DNA from: Saccharopolyspora dendranthemae
GTDB taxonomy: Bacteria > Actinomycetota > Actinomycetes > Mycobacteriales > Pseudonocardiaceae
Assembly (NCBI RefSeq): GCF_007829955.1
Contig: NZ_VIWX01000007.1
Span: forward strand, 124,001 to 188,000
Length of the DNA: 64,000 nucleotides
Reading direction: 5' to 3'
Shown here: positions 25,656-35,477 of the stretch, in pieces
Layout: each line of letters opens with the position of its first letter
Numbering within the stretch: the stretch's first letter is position 1
Notes under the pieces: generated by a model
Database searches by the model: none
What the model saw: the letters and a program-made list of their open reading frames with translations, nothing else
What the model was told of the DNA's origin: nothing
Made by a program: the position numbers and the translations under genes

Positions 25656-25841
25656 GTGGCCGGCAAGACCAACAAGGACCGTATCGACCCGACTTGGCCG
25701 CAGGCCGGTGCCGGAGAGCACCCGGTCAGCGAGCTGGTGGCCGACAAGCAGGGCGCCCTGTCGCCGTTCGGGGACACCGCGTTCCCGCTGAACGAGGACG
25801 CCGTCCCGTACGAGCACCCGGTCACGGTCATCAACAAGTGA
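25656..25841 (+). CDS. Small conserved protein (Rv0863-like)
   Basis: A 61-residue protein, MAGKTNKDRIDPTWPQAGAG and an acidic C-terminal half ending VTVINK. GTG 25656 has AGGAGG 5 nt upstream. It is divergent from the helicase-associated gene, the same position as the small gene Rv0863 in M. tuberculosis. No known domain; function unknown. Confidence 0.7.
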   Translation: MAGKTNKDRIDPTWPQAGAGEHPVSELVADKQGALSPFGDTAFPLNEDAVPYEHPVTVINK

Positions 25842-26110
25842 GGCCTGTCGCCGAACCGGCCGGGTGCCGGTTCGGCGTCGACACCGGCGCCTCCGGACGC
25901 GCTCTGTCAAGACTGACCCGTGGGTAACCCACCGGATCTAGCTCACAATCGGGAAAGTTTTAAGCTTTTTCGTGCTGGGTGAAGTTCCGGTCGCTTAGCG
26001 GGCCTGAAGGGCTTGCGCAACGTTCGGGCGATCTGAAGTCAGCGGCCTGGACCGGGCTGCTGGGGAACGGCACCCACGTCCACAGCCGTTCGCTCGACAG
26101 GGGTGCACCC

Positions 26111-27565
<1,455 letters not shown>

Positions 27566-27573
27566 TCCCCGCG

Positions 27574-27600
27574 GCGGGGACGGGGAGCACCCGTCCCCGC
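27574..27600. terminator. Hairpin after malic enzyme
   Basis: GCGGGGACGGG (27574-27584) and CCCGTCCCCGC (27590-27600) form a perfect 11-bp stem with a 5-nt loop, 8 bases after the stop; no T-run follows. Confidence 0.55.
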
Positions 27601-27651
27601 TCCGGACTTCCCTCCACTCGGTCGGGGGAGGCGGTCCTCTAGGCTCGGGGG

Positions 27652-28137
27652 ATGGCGCAGGAGGAGCTCACGCACGTCGACGCGGCCGGTGCCGCGCGCA
27701 TGGTCGACGTGTCCGAGAAGGACGCAACCGCCCGCAGGGCCGTCGCCAGCGGGATCGTGCGCACGACCGCCGAGGTCATCGCCCTGCTGAGGCGCGACGG
27801 CCTGCCCAAGGGCGACGCCATCGCCACCGCCCGCCTCGCCGGGATCATGGGCGCCAAGCGCACACCGGACCTCATCCCGCTGTGCCACCCGATCGCGATC
27901 TCCGGCGCGAAGGTCGAGCTCGAACTCGGCGAGACCGACGTCCGGATCACCGCCGCGGTCAAGACCACCGACCGCACCGGCGTGGAGATGGAAGCCCTGA
28001 CCGCGGTCGCCGTCGCCGGGCTCGCGCTGCACGACATGATCAAAGCCGTCGACCCCGGCGCAGTGCTCGACGCCGTCCGCGTCGAGAGCAAGGAAGGCGG
28101 CAAGACCGGCCTCTGGCAGCGCACCGACGCGGACTAG
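27652..28137 (+). CDS. moaC: Cyclic pyranopterin monophosphate synthase MoaC
   Basis: A 161-residue MoaC. It converts the MoaA product to cyclic pyranopterin monophosphate, the first pterin of molybdenum cofactor synthesis. Family motifs are AGIMGAKRTPDLIPLCHP (near residues 64-81), TGVEMEALTAV (near 110) and the catalytic HDMIKAVD. ATG 27652 with moderate GGA site. First gene of the Moco cluster, in the same place as moaC2 in mycobacteria. Confidence 0.95.
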   Translation: MAQEELTHVDAAGAARMVDVSEKDATARRAVASGIVRTTAEVIALLRRDGLPKGDAIATARLAGIMGAKRTPDLIPLCHPIAISGAKVELELGETDVRITAAVKTTDRTGVEMEALTAVAVAGLALHDMIKAVDPGAVLDAVRVESKEGGKTGLWQRTDAD

Positions 28138-28268
28138 GAACCACTGCGCGCGGCGGTGCGAGCTGAGTCCCGCACCTGGGACAGCGGCTCCCGCCGCATT
28201 CCACAACACGGACTAAACCGCCGCTCACCGCCGTTGCACCAGGATCGGGCCATTCACGGGAGGTCTCC

Positions 28269-29195
28269 ATGACGAGGACCGCGCGAGTCGTCGCCGCGTC
28301 CAACCGCGCCGCCGCCGGGATCTACGAGGACCGCACCGGTCCCGTGATCGTGCAGTGGCTGCGCGAGCGCGGGTACGAGACCCCCGAACCCTTCGTGGTG
28401 CCCGACGGCGACCCCGTCGGAGACCAGCTGCGCACCGCGGTCAACGGCGGGGTGGACGTCGTGATCACCACCGGTGGCACCGGCATCAACCCCACCGACC
28501 GCACGCCTGAGGTCACCGCGCAGGTCCTCGACCACCAGATCCCCGGCCTCGCCGAGGCCATCCGCACCGCCGGACTGCCCGAGGTCCCCACCGCCGTCCT
28601 CTCCCGGGGACTGGCCGGGGTCGGCGGGTCCACGCTGATCGTGAACCTCCCCGGGTCCAGCGGAGGCGTCAAGGACGGGCTCGGCGTCCTCGCAGGCGTT
28701 CTCGACCACGCCGTCGACCAGCTCCACGGCGGCGACCACCCCGGTTCCGCTGCGGCGCCCGCTCGTTCCGCGGCAGAGGTCCTGCGAGCCGACGTCGTCG
28801 ACGAGGGCATCGACGTCGAATCGCTGGCGCGCTCGGTGGAGCACGACGCGGCAGGAGCCGTGGTGACCTTCGGCGGAGTGGTTCGCGACCACGACGGCGG
28901 CCGGGGCGTTCTCGAGCTGGAGTACACCGGGCACCCCAGCGCCCAGGACGTCATCCAGGAGGTCGCGGCCGACATCGCCGGGCGTTTCGAGGGCGTTCGC
29001 GCCATCGCGGTCTCGCACCGCGTCGGCCTGCTCAAGATCGGCGACGTGGCGCTCGGCTGCGCGGTCGCCGCGGAACACCGCAAGCAAGCCTTCAACGCCT
29101 GCTCCGAACTCGTCGACGAGGTCAAGCGCCGGCTCCCGATCTGGAAGCGCCAGGTCTTCGAGGACAACACCGAAGAATGGGTCAACTGCCCCTGA
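28269..29195 (+). CDS. Fused MogA-like molybdopterin adenylyltransferase and MoaE
   Basis: A 308-residue two-domain protein. Residues 1-155 are the MogA/MoaB (MoCF) domain: VITTGGTGINPTDRTPEV and LPGSSGGVKDGL. Residues about 175-308 are MoaE, the large subunit of molybdopterin synthase: GAVVTFGGVVRDHD, LEYTGHPSA, HRVGLLKIGDVAL and the catalytic-region PIWKRQVFEDNTEEWV. In M. tuberculosis these are the separate genes mog and moaE2; here the link is a short Ala/Ser-rich segment without a frameshift. The fusion joins sulfur insertion and adenylylation of the same pterin. MoaD is encoded separately on the other strand. Confidence 0.93.
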   Translation: MTRTARVVAASNRAAAGIYEDRTGPVIVQWLRERGYETPEPFVVPDGDPVGDQLRTAVNGGVDVVITTGGTGINPTDRTPEVTAQVLDHQIPGLAEAIRTAGLPEVPTAVLSRGLAGVGGSTLIVNLPGSSGGVKDGLGVLAGVLDHAVDQLHGGDHPGSAAAPARSAAEVLRADVVDEGIDVESLARSVEHDAAGAVVTFGGVVRDHDGGRGVLELEYTGHPSAQDVIQEVAADIAGRFEGVRAIAVSHRVGLLKIGDVALGCAVAAEHRKQAFNACSELVDEVKRRLPIWKRQVFEDNTEEWVNCP

Positions 29196-29437
29196 GCTGT
29201 GGGGAACTGATCTGTGGTCGCTTTGCGTGGCGGTGCGGGTAGCGGAACCTGACACGCCTTCTGGGTCCGGGATCCGAGACTTGAGCATGAACGGATCCGC
29301 GGCGCTTCGGCTGTCCTCCCCAGAAGACGTGTCAGAACCCGCGGCGGTGCCGGTTGCTCGGGTGGGGCAAGGCGAAAGCACCTTCGGTGCTTGCCTGACG
29401 GGTTCGGTCGTTCCCGCACCGCGAAACGGAGAAAGCA

Positions 29438-29482
29438 GAAACCCCCTCCGCCGCTTGGGGGCAGTGCGGCGAAGGGGGTTTC
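29438..29482. terminator. Strong bidirectional terminator between mog-moaE and rpf
   Basis: Arms 29438-29454 and 29466-29482 pair over 17 bases with one mismatch (GAAACCCCCT/AGGGGGTTTC outer part). Read on the minus strand it is followed by TGCTTTCTCC after the TTTC of the arm; on plus by GTGG. It lies about 80 bases after the rpf stop. Nothing else is seen in 29196-29564. Confidence 0.78.
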
Positions 29483-29564
29483 GTGGCGAAGCACGTGCCG
29501 TGTCGGGGGAGACGGCACGTACCTCTTGCCGGTCAGCGTTGGGGGATGCCTGACCGTGCGCGTC

Positions 29565-30164
29565 TTACCTGACGTCGAGCTGCTGACCCGGGAAGATCAT
29601 GTTCGGGTCGCTGATGACGCTCGAGTTCTTGGCGGCGATGTCCTGGTAGTTCACACCGAACTCCTGGGCGATCTTGCCCAGCGTGTCGCCCGTCTTGACG
29701 GTGTAGTCCGCGCCGTCCGCCTTGACCGTCGACTTGGTCTTGGTCGTGGTGGTCTTCTTCTTCGGCGTGGTCTCGGTCTTGGTGCTCGACTTGGTCGAGC
29801 CGCTGGTCCAGTTCAGCTTCGCGCTGCAGCCCGGCCAGGCGTTCTTGCCCTGGGAGGCGAGAACCTTCTCCGCGACGGCGATCTGCTGCTCGCGGGTGGC
29901 GTTGTGGGCGCTGCTGGCGTACTGAGTACCGCCGTACGCAGCCCAGGTGGACGGGGTGAACTGGAGACCGCCGTAGAAACCGTTACCGGTGCTGGCGCTC
30001 CAGTTGCCGCTGCTCTCGCACTTGGCGAGAGAGTCCCAGTCCGCGGCGTTGGCGGGAGCGGCGATCGCGATCGGGGTGGCGACCACAGCGCCGGCAACGG
30101 CGATCCGGGCGAAATTGCGCTTGGTACTCGAAGGCTTGCGGTGCTTGCCCTTGTAACTGGACAT
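29565..30164 (-). CDS. rpfA: Resuscitation-promoting factor with LysM domain
   Basis: A 199-residue secreted cell-wall hydrolase. A signal peptide (NFARIAVAGAVVATPIAIAA, cleaved after ANA near residue 40) precedes the Rpf transglycosylase domain: ADWDSLAKCESSGNW with the catalytic Glu, then FYGGLQFTPSTWAAYGG. A Ser/Thr/Lys linker leads to a C-terminal LysM peptidoglycan-binding domain (YTVKTGDTLGKIAQEFG). It cleaves peptidoglycan and promotes growth resumption from dormancy. ATG 30164 follows GGAGAGAGGG; the longer frame to 30272 has no signal-peptide logic. Position between moaE and moaD equals rpfA in M. tuberculosis. A long leader may hold a riboswitch. Confidence 0.93.
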   Translation of the reverse strand: MSSYKGKHRKPSSTKRNFARIAVAGAVVATPIAIAAPANAADWDSLAKCESSGNWSASTGNGFYGGLQFTPSTWAAYGGTQYASSAHNATREQQIAVAEKVLASQGKNAWPGCSAKLNWTSGSTKSSTKTETTPKKKTTTTKTKSTVKADGADYTVKTGDTLGKIAQEFGVNYQDIAAKNSSVISDPNMIFPGQQLDVR

Positions 30165-30289
30165 GTCCCTCTCTCCTGCCGCGCCTCGGGTCGAACCCTG
30201 GTCTGGCTCCTTCGGGGAGGAGCCGGGTCCGCGCCCGCCGGTCTCGGGGGAGCCGGCGGCATCTCTGGGCATTCGGGGCGCCCTGAGAT

Positions 30290-30420
30290 GTCCCTCGTTC
30301 CTGTCCGGTCTTGTTTCGTTTTCGGGGTGAGAGCCCGCTGGACAGGTTCAGCGCCACGGGCTCTCGAGTTCCTTGCTGATCGGTTCGGGGCCGACCGAGG
30401 AGCGACACTACGTAACCAAG
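30290..30420 (-). promoter_or_regulatory. Structured rpf leader, candidate c-di-AMP (ydaO-type) riboswitch
   Basis: The rpf leader is long and structured. A 9-bp stem GAGAGCCCG/CGGGCTCTC (30329-30337 and 30357-30365) lies next to the minus-strand stretch CCCGAACCGATCAGC, which resembles the CCGAACCCGTCAGCTAAC signature of the ydaO motif. Rpf genes of Streptomyces and mycobacteria are known to carry this riboswitch. The similarity is partial, and I could not fold the whole element by eye. Confidence 0.32.
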
Positions 30421-30480
30421 CCGAAGATCGGAAATCTTGGACCATGTGACGCTGGTCACAGTAACACCGGCAAACGGGGT

Positions 30481-30900
30481 GGCGATCCCGATCATTTTCG
30501 CTGATCAGAGCGTCGTTATCGTACCGTTTCCGGCCTGATATCGATCACCGTAAGTGAGGCTTGGGTCACCTCGATGCTCCCACTGGGGAACCCCCGTCAC
30601 GCGGTTACCAACCGTCGAGCGGGCGTGGATCACGCGCGGAGAGGTGAGCGCGAGTGGCCTATTGCGAATACGTCTCGTATTCGAAATGCGACGGAGCGTG
30701 TCCGGTTCGATCGCTGGAACAGGTGGCGTTCAGGCGACCGAGCGGCGGGCTCCGGAGGGGCTCCGGCGACCAAGATCCAATGAGCGAAATATCAACGGAA
30801 AAGTCACCTGGACGAGGCTGTACGACACGCCAAGCCATGTTGTATTACGCGCGCACCCGCACGCGCGCAGAAGAAGCAGTGTCTCCGCTCAGCGGAGGAT
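30481..30900. other. Intergenic region between rpf promoter side and moaD end
   Basis: About 420 bases with no gene I can support. It has a locally AT-richer patch (30640-30700), which could carry the rpf promoter on the minus strand, a GC-rich inverted repeat of CGCGCG type near 30848-30869, and a tight 7-bp stem CTCCGCT/AGCGGAG (30883-30897) just after the moaD stop that may end the moaA-moaD transcript. Short open frames here have poor codon use. Confidence 0.4.
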
Positions 30901-31209
30901 TCAGCCGCCTGCGAACGGCGGCAGGACGTCGAGGGTGGCGTCCTCGGAGATCGGCGTGCTGCGGTCCCGCACGGCCACGCCGTCGAGGAGGAAGCTGCAC
31001 GCGGGCAGCACCTCGGCGAGCTTCTCGCCGCGCCCGTTGAGCGCCGCCGCGATGGCATCGGAGACGGTGGGCGCGCTGCCGCCGGGACGGTTCAGCGTCA
31101 CCGTTTCCTCGGGCAGACCGGCCGCCGCGCGGGCACCGGCGAAGTAGCGGACCCGCACCGACACCGAACTCCTCGCCGGACCGGCGTTCTGCTCCGACAC
31201 CGCGGTCAT
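30901..31209 (-). CDS. moaD: Molybdopterin synthase sulfur carrier MoaD
   Basis: A 102-residue ubiquitin-like sulfur carrier. It ends in the required Gly-Gly (LPPFAGG), which becomes the thiocarboxylate that donates sulfur to the pterin. VSVRVRYFAGARAAAGLPEE is the beta-grasp start. ATG 31209 lies 5 nt after the moaA stop, so the two genes are coupled. The reading frame is open far upstream across moaA, which is an artefact of GC content. Confidence 0.93.
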   Translation of the reverse strand: MTAVSEQNAGPARSSVSVRVRYFAGARAAAGLPEETVTLNRPGGSAPTVSDAIAAALNGRGEKLAEVLPACSFLLDGVAVRDRSTPISEDATLDVLPPFAGG

Positions 31210-31214
31210 CTCCG

Positions 31215-32273
31215 CTAACCCCCGATTGCGCTCATCGGCCTTGATGGCTGGGCGAACTCGCCGGAATCCATCCCGTGGCCGGCGGCCTTGGCCCACATCT
31301 CGCCCTGCCACAGCCGGGCGAGCTCGTCGTCGGTGGCTCCTTCGCGCATGGGGCCGCGCAGGTCCGTTTCCGTCGTCGAGAACAGGCACGAGCGTAGCTG
31401 TCCGTCCGCGGTCAACCGCGTTCGGTCGCACGCCGCGCAGAACGGCCTCGTCACCGAGGCGATCACGCCCACCGTGGCGGGGCCGCCGTCGACCAACCAG
31501 CGCTCGGCCGGTGCCGAACCTCGCTCGGCGACGTCCGGGGTGAGCGTGAACTCCGCGCCCAGCAGCTCCAGGATCTCGTCCGCGGTGATCATCGCGGAGC
31601 GCTCCCAGCCGTGCTGGGCGTCCAGCGGCATCTGCTCGATGAAGCGCAGCTGGTAGCCGCGCTCGATGCAGAAGCGCAGCAGCTCCGGCGCCTCGTGGTC
31701 GTTGACGCCGCGCATCAGCACGGCGTTGACCTTGACCGGCTCGAGCTTCATCGTCTTGGCCGCAGCCAGCCCGTCGAGCACGTCCTGCATCCGGTCGCGC
31801 CTGGTCAACTCCTTGAAGACCGCTCGGTCCAGGGTGTCCAGCGAGACGTTGACCCGGTTGAGCCCGGCCGTCACCAGCTTCTCGGCGAAACCGCCGAGGT
31901 TGATGCCGTTCGTGGTCAGCGACGTCGTGGGCCGGCTGGGCAGTGACGAGGTCGCGGCGATCACGTCGACCAGGTCCTGCCGTAGCAGCGGTTCGCCGCC
32001 GGTGAACCGGACCGTGTTGACCCCGAGCTCCTCGACGGCGATCCGGATCAGCCGGTTCATCTCGTCGGTGTCGAGCATCTCGTCGCGCTTGAGCCACGGC
32101 AGCCCTTCGGCGGGCATGCAGTAGGTGCAGCGCAGGTTGCACTTGTCGATCAGGGAGACGCGCAGGTCCGTCGCCACTCTGCCGAAGCGGTCCACCAGCT
32201 GCTGCGTGTCCGGGCGTTCGGACGTGTCGGTCGTGCGGCGCACGAACGGGATTCCCAGGTCCACCGCGTTCAC
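31215..32273 (-). CDS. moaA: GTP 3',8-cyclase MoaA
   Basis: A 352-residue radical-SAM enzyme for the first Moco step from GTP. The SAM-binding cluster Cys are C45, C49 and C52 in DKCNLRCTYCMPAEG; the second 4Fe-4S cluster Cys lie in FCAACDRTRLTADG and RSCLF near residues 280-300. FTGGEPLLRQD follows the radical-SAM pattern, and the essential C-terminal GG is present (SAIGG). GTG 32273 start. It leads the moaA-moaD operon. Confidence 0.96.
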   Translation of the reverse strand: MNAVDLGIPFVRRTTDTSERPDTQQLVDRFGRVATDLRVSLIDKCNLRCTYCMPAEGLPWLKRDEMLDTDEMNRLIRIAVEELGVNTVRFTGGEPLLRQDLVDVIAATSSLPSRPTTSLTTNGINLGGFAEKLVTAGLNRVNVSLDTLDRAVFKELTRRDRMQDVLDGLAAAKTMKLEPVKVNAVLMRGVNDHEAPELLRFCIERGYQLRFIEQMPLDAQHGWERSAMITADEILELLGAEFTLTPDVAERGSAPAERWLVDGGPATVGVIASVTRPFCAACDRTRLTADGQLRSCLFSTTETDLRGPMREGATDDELARLWQGEMWAKAAGHGMDSGEFAQPSRPMSAIGG

Positions 32274-32434
32274 AACTCGACCCTATCTCTTCGGACCGAC
32301 GGTTTTCGATCGTGCGGAGCAAATCGGACGGTGCAAGATGCCTGGTCATCAGTGGTGCGGCCGGAGTTAACGATCCTGGTTCGCGGACGGGAAAGCCCTA
32401 GTTTCCCCGCAGTTGCGGAAGTATGGTCTGGCTC

Positions 32435-32836
32435 GTGCCGCACTATCGGATCGCAGAGTCCGCTTCGCTCCTCGGCGTCAGCGACGACACCGTTCGCCGC
32501 TGGGTCGACGGCGGGCAGTTGCCCGCGGAGCGCGACGCAGCCGGACGGCTGGTCGTCGACGGAGCCGCGCTCGCCGAGTTCACCCGGGACCAGGCGCGGT
32601 CGGCGCCGGACCCGTCGTCCGTCGGGCGCTCGGCGCGCAACCGCTGGGTCGGGCTCGTGACCGAGATCGTCTCGGACAAGGTGATGTCCCAGGTGGAGAT
32701 CCAATGCGGACCTCACCGGGTGGTGTCGCTGATGAGCACCGAGGCGGTGCGCGAACTCGGCCTGGTGCCCGGTTCGCTCGCGGTGGCAGTGGTCAAGTCG
32801 ACCAACGTCGTGGTGGAGACACCGGGAGAGGGCTGA
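32435..32836 (+). CDS. HTH (MerR/excisionase-type) protein with molybdate-binding TOBE domain
   Basis: A 133-residue protein. Residues 1-50 are an excisionase/MerR-like helix-turn-helix (HYRIAESASLLGVSDDTVRRWVDGGQLP); about 65-130 form a Mop/TOBE domain (RNRWVGLVTEIVSDKVMSQVEIQCGPHRVVSLMS, read in parts) ending AVVKSTNVVVETPG. It is therefore likely to sense molybdate and control the mod genes, which start on the very next base. GTG 32435 is preferred since homologues begin PHYRIAE; ATG 32423 adds four residues. Confidence 0.85.
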   Translation: MPHYRIAESASLLGVSDDTVRRWVDGGQLPAERDAAGRLVVDGAALAEFTRDQARSAPDPSSVGRSARNRWVGLVTEIVSDKVMSQVEIQCGPHRVVSLMSTEAVRELGLVPGSLAVAVVKSTNVVVETPGEG

Positions 32837-33598
32837 ATGTCGAAGCTCAAGATGATCGCGGGCGCGGTGCTCGCGCTGACCCTGCTCGCCGGGTGCGGGC
32901 AGGCGGAATCGGGTCAGGGGCAGCAGGATCCGGCGCAGCAGCGCACGGTGACGGTGCTGGCGGCGGCGTCGCTGACCGAGTCCTTCGACGAGCTGGGCCG
33001 GAGGTTCACTGCCGAACACCCGGACGTCAAGGTCGAGTTCGACTACCAGGGCTCCTCGACGCTGGCCGAGCAGATCAAGCAGGGGCGCCCCGCCGACGTC
33101 TTCGCCTCGGCCGACGAGAAGAACATGTCCAAGGTCGCCGACCTGGTCTCGCCGCCGCAGACCTTCGCCACGAACCGGCTGACCCTCGTCGTGCCGCCCG
33201 GCAACCCCGCGCACGTGGCCTCGCTGGCCGACCTCGCGGGCACGAAGCTCGTCACCTGCGCCCCGCAGGTGCCCTGCGGATCCGCCACCCGGTCCGTCGC
33301 CGAGGCCGCCCACGTCGCCCTGCGGCCGGTCAGCGAGGAGAACGACGTCAAGCAGGTGCTGCAGAAGGTCGTCGCGGGCGAGGCCGACGCGGGGCTCGTC
33401 TACGTCACCGACGCCAAGTCCGCGGGCGACGAGGTGCAGGCGATCGACTTCCCGGAGTCGCCGCAGGTGGTCAACGACTACCCGGTCGCCACCATCAAGG
33501 ACTCCCAGCAGGCGGAGGCGGCGAACGAGTTCGTGTCGTTCGTGCGCGGCCCGGCGGGGCGCGAAGTGCTCGGCGCGCACGGCTTCGACGTCCCGTGA
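32837..33598 (+). CDS. modA: Molybdate-binding lipoprotein ModA
   Basis: A 253-residue periplasm-type binding protein, lipid-anchored at C20 (LLAGC lipobox). The mature start VTVLAAASLTESFDELG is the classic ModA opening with the oxyanion-binding Ser, and YQGSSTLAEQIKQGRPADVFASAD provides the second Ser. The C-terminal GLVYVTDAKSAG completes the site. ATG follows the previous stop directly, and the stop overlaps modB. Confidence 0.95.
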   Translation: MSKLKMIAGAVLALTLLAGCGQAESGQGQQDPAQQRTVTVLAAASLTESFDELGRRFTAEHPDVKVEFDYQGSSTLAEQIKQGRPADVFASADEKNMSKVADLVSPPQTFATNRLTLVVPPGNPAHVASLADLAGTKLVTCAPQVPCGSATRSVAEAAHVALRPVSEENDVKQVLQKVVAGEADAGLVYVTDAKSAGDEVQAIDFPESPQVVNDYPVATIKDSQQAEAANEFVSFVRGPAGREVLGAHGFDVP

Positions 33599-34389
33599 TC
33601 AGACGTCATCCGCCGCAGGTGCCCGCAGTGCTGTGGGCGCCTGCGGCGCTCGCTCTGGCACTGGTGGTGCTGCCGGTCGCCGGCCTGCTCACCCGCGTGG
33701 AACCGGCCCGCTTGCCGGGCTTGCTGCTGAGTCCGTCCGCGTTGGACGCGCTGCGGTTGTCGGTGCTCACCGGCTTGATCGCGACCGCGCTCGCGGCCGT
33801 GCTCGGGGTGCCGCTGGCGGTGGTGCTGGCCCGTTCGAAGATGCGCGGGTTGCGGGTGGTGCGGGCGCTGGTGCTGCTGCCGCTCGTGCTCCCGCCGGTG
33901 GTCGGCGGCCTGGCGCTGCTGTACCTGCTGGGGCGGACGGGTCCGCTCGGCGGCGTGCTCGCGGTGGCCGGAATCCGGTTGCCCTACACGACGGCGGCGG
34001 TCGTGCTGTCCCAGACCTTCGTGGCGATGCCGTTCCTGGTGGTCGGGCTCGAAGGCGCGCTGCGGACGGCAGGCGGGCGCTACGAGCAGGTCGCCGCGAC
34101 GCTGGGAGCCGGCCCGTGGCTCGCCTTCCGGCGCGTGACGCTGCCGCTGCTGCTGCCGGCCCTGGGATCGAGCCTGGTGCTCACCTTCGCGCGGGCGCTG
34201 GGCGAGTTCGGCGCCACGATCACCTTCGCGGGCAGCTTGCAGGGCAGCACCCGGACCCTGCCGCTGGCCATCTACACCACCGCGCAGTCCGATGTGGACG
34301 CAGCGGTGGCCATGTCGTTGCTGCTGGTCGTGGTCGCCTTGCTGGTGATCGTGATCGCCCGGCCGAGAGCGGTGGAGGGACGGTTGTGA
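33595..34389 (+). CDS. modB: Molybdate ABC permease ModB
   Basis: A 264-residue inner-membrane permease with about six helices. The EAA loop is seen as EGALRTAGGRYEQVAATLGA and ALGEFGATITFAGS is the ModB/CysT-type signature. GTG 33595 overlaps the modA stop (GTGA) and its TGA overlaps the modC GTG in the same manner. Confidence 0.94.
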   Translation: MIRRHPPQVPAVLWAPAALALALVVLPVAGLLTRVEPARLPGLLLSPSALDALRLSVLTGLIATALAAVLGVPLAVVLARSKMRGLRVVRALVLLPLVLPPVVGGLALLYLLGRTGPLGGVLAVAGIRLPYTTAAVVLSQTFVAMPFLVVGLEGALRTAGGRYEQVAATLGAGPWLAFRRVTLPLLLPALGSSLVLTFARALGEFGATITFAGSLQGSTRTLPLAIYTTAQSDVDAAVAMSLLLVVVALLVIVIARPRAVEGRL

Positions 34390-35477
34390 GCGACCTGCGG
34401 GTGGACGTCGAGCTGCACCGCGCGGAGTTCTCGCTGCGCGCGGACTTCGCGGTGGCGCCCGGCGAGGTGCTGGCGGTGCTCGGGCCGAACGGCGCGGGGA
34501 AGTCGACCTTGCTGTCCGTGCTCGCCGGGCAGCTGCTGCCGGATCGCGGCGCGGTCGAACTGGGTGGAACCACCTGGCTGGACACCGAACGCCGGATCAA
34601 CGTCCCCACGCACCGGCGGGGAGTGGGGCTGCTCGCCCAGCAGGCGCTGCTGTTCCCCAACCTCACCGCGCGCGACAACGTCGCCTTCGGCCCGCGCTCC
34701 GCGGGCGCCACCCAGTCGCGCGCGCGGGAGATCGCCGCGCGCTGGCTGGCCGAGACCGACGTCGCCGACCTGGGCGGACGTCGCCCCGCGCGGCTCTCCG
34801 GTGGTCAGGCCCAGCGGGTCGCGCTGGCCCGCGCGCTCGCGGCCGAACCCCGGCTGCTGATGCTCGACGAACCGCTCGCCGCGCTGGACGTCGACGCCGC
34901 CCCGGCCATGCGCGGCCTGCTGCACCAGGTGCTGCGCAGGCAGGAGATGCCGACGGTGCTGGTCACCCACGACGTGCTGGACGCTGTGGTGCTGGCCGAC
35001 CGGTTGCTGGTGCTGCAGGACGGGCAGGTCGTCGAGCAGGGACCGACGAGCGAGGTGCTGTCCCGCCCGCGCGAGGCCTTCACCGCGCGCCTCGCCGGTC
35101 TCAACCTGCTGACCGGGACCTCGATCGACGGCGGGGTGCAGGTCGGCGAGGAGATCATCAGCGGCCGCGTGGTCGAGGAGATGACGGCGCGGGAGCCGGG
35201 TGGGGCGGTCTTCGCCCCGGCGGCCGTGGCGGTGCACCGCGAGCGTCCGAGCGGCAGCCCCCGCAACGCGCTGCCGGTGCGGATCGCGGCCCTGGAACCG
35301 CGCGGTGACGTGGTGCGCGTGCGCGCCACCGGCCCGTCGGGCACCGGTCTGTCCGCCGACGTCACCCCGGCGGCCGTCGCCGAGCTCGGCATCTCCGCAG
35401 GTGAGGAGGTGTGGTTCGTGATCAAGGCGGCCGAGGTGGCCATCCACCCCGTATCCGGAGGATCATCTGGGGCGTGA
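34386..35477 (+). CDS. modC: Molybdate ABC ATPase ModC
   Basis: A 363-residue ATPase: Walker A GPNGAGKST (near residue 33), signature LSGGQAQRVALARAL, Walker B LLMLDEPLAALD and switch His in VTHDVLDAV. The last 70 residues form a Mop/TOBE domain (NALPVRIAALEPRGDVVRV) that binds molybdate as a regulatory site. GTG 34386 overlaps modB; its TGA overlaps the start of the HAD gene. Confidence 0.95.
   Translation: MSDLRVDVELHRAEFSLRADFAVAPGEVLAVLGPNGAGKSTLLSVLAGQLLPDRGAVELGGTTWLDTERRINVPTHRRGVGLLAQQALLFPNLTARDNVAFGPRSAGATQSRAREIAARWLAETDVADLGGRRPARLSGGQAQRVALARALAAEPRLLMLDEPLAALDVDAAPAMRGLLHQVLRRQEMPTVLVTHDVLDAVVLADRLLVLQDGQVVEQGPTSEVLSRPREAFTARLAGLNLLTGTSIDGGVQVGEEIISGRVVEEMTAREPGGAVFAPAAVAVHRERPSGSPRNALPVRIAALEPRGDVVRVRATGPSGTGLSADVTPAAVAELGISAGEEVWFVIKAAEVAIHPVSGGSSGA

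Noticed and set aside
25979..26110. 44-codon upstream extension of malic enzyme
   Set aside because: It begins in an AT-rich promoter-like stretch and shows no conserved pattern; the ACT-like domain begins right after ATG 26111.
30554..31147. Plus-strand open frame upstream of and across moaD
   Set aside because: It is antisense to moaD for half its length and Arg/Ser-rich elsewhere; no evidence for a protein.
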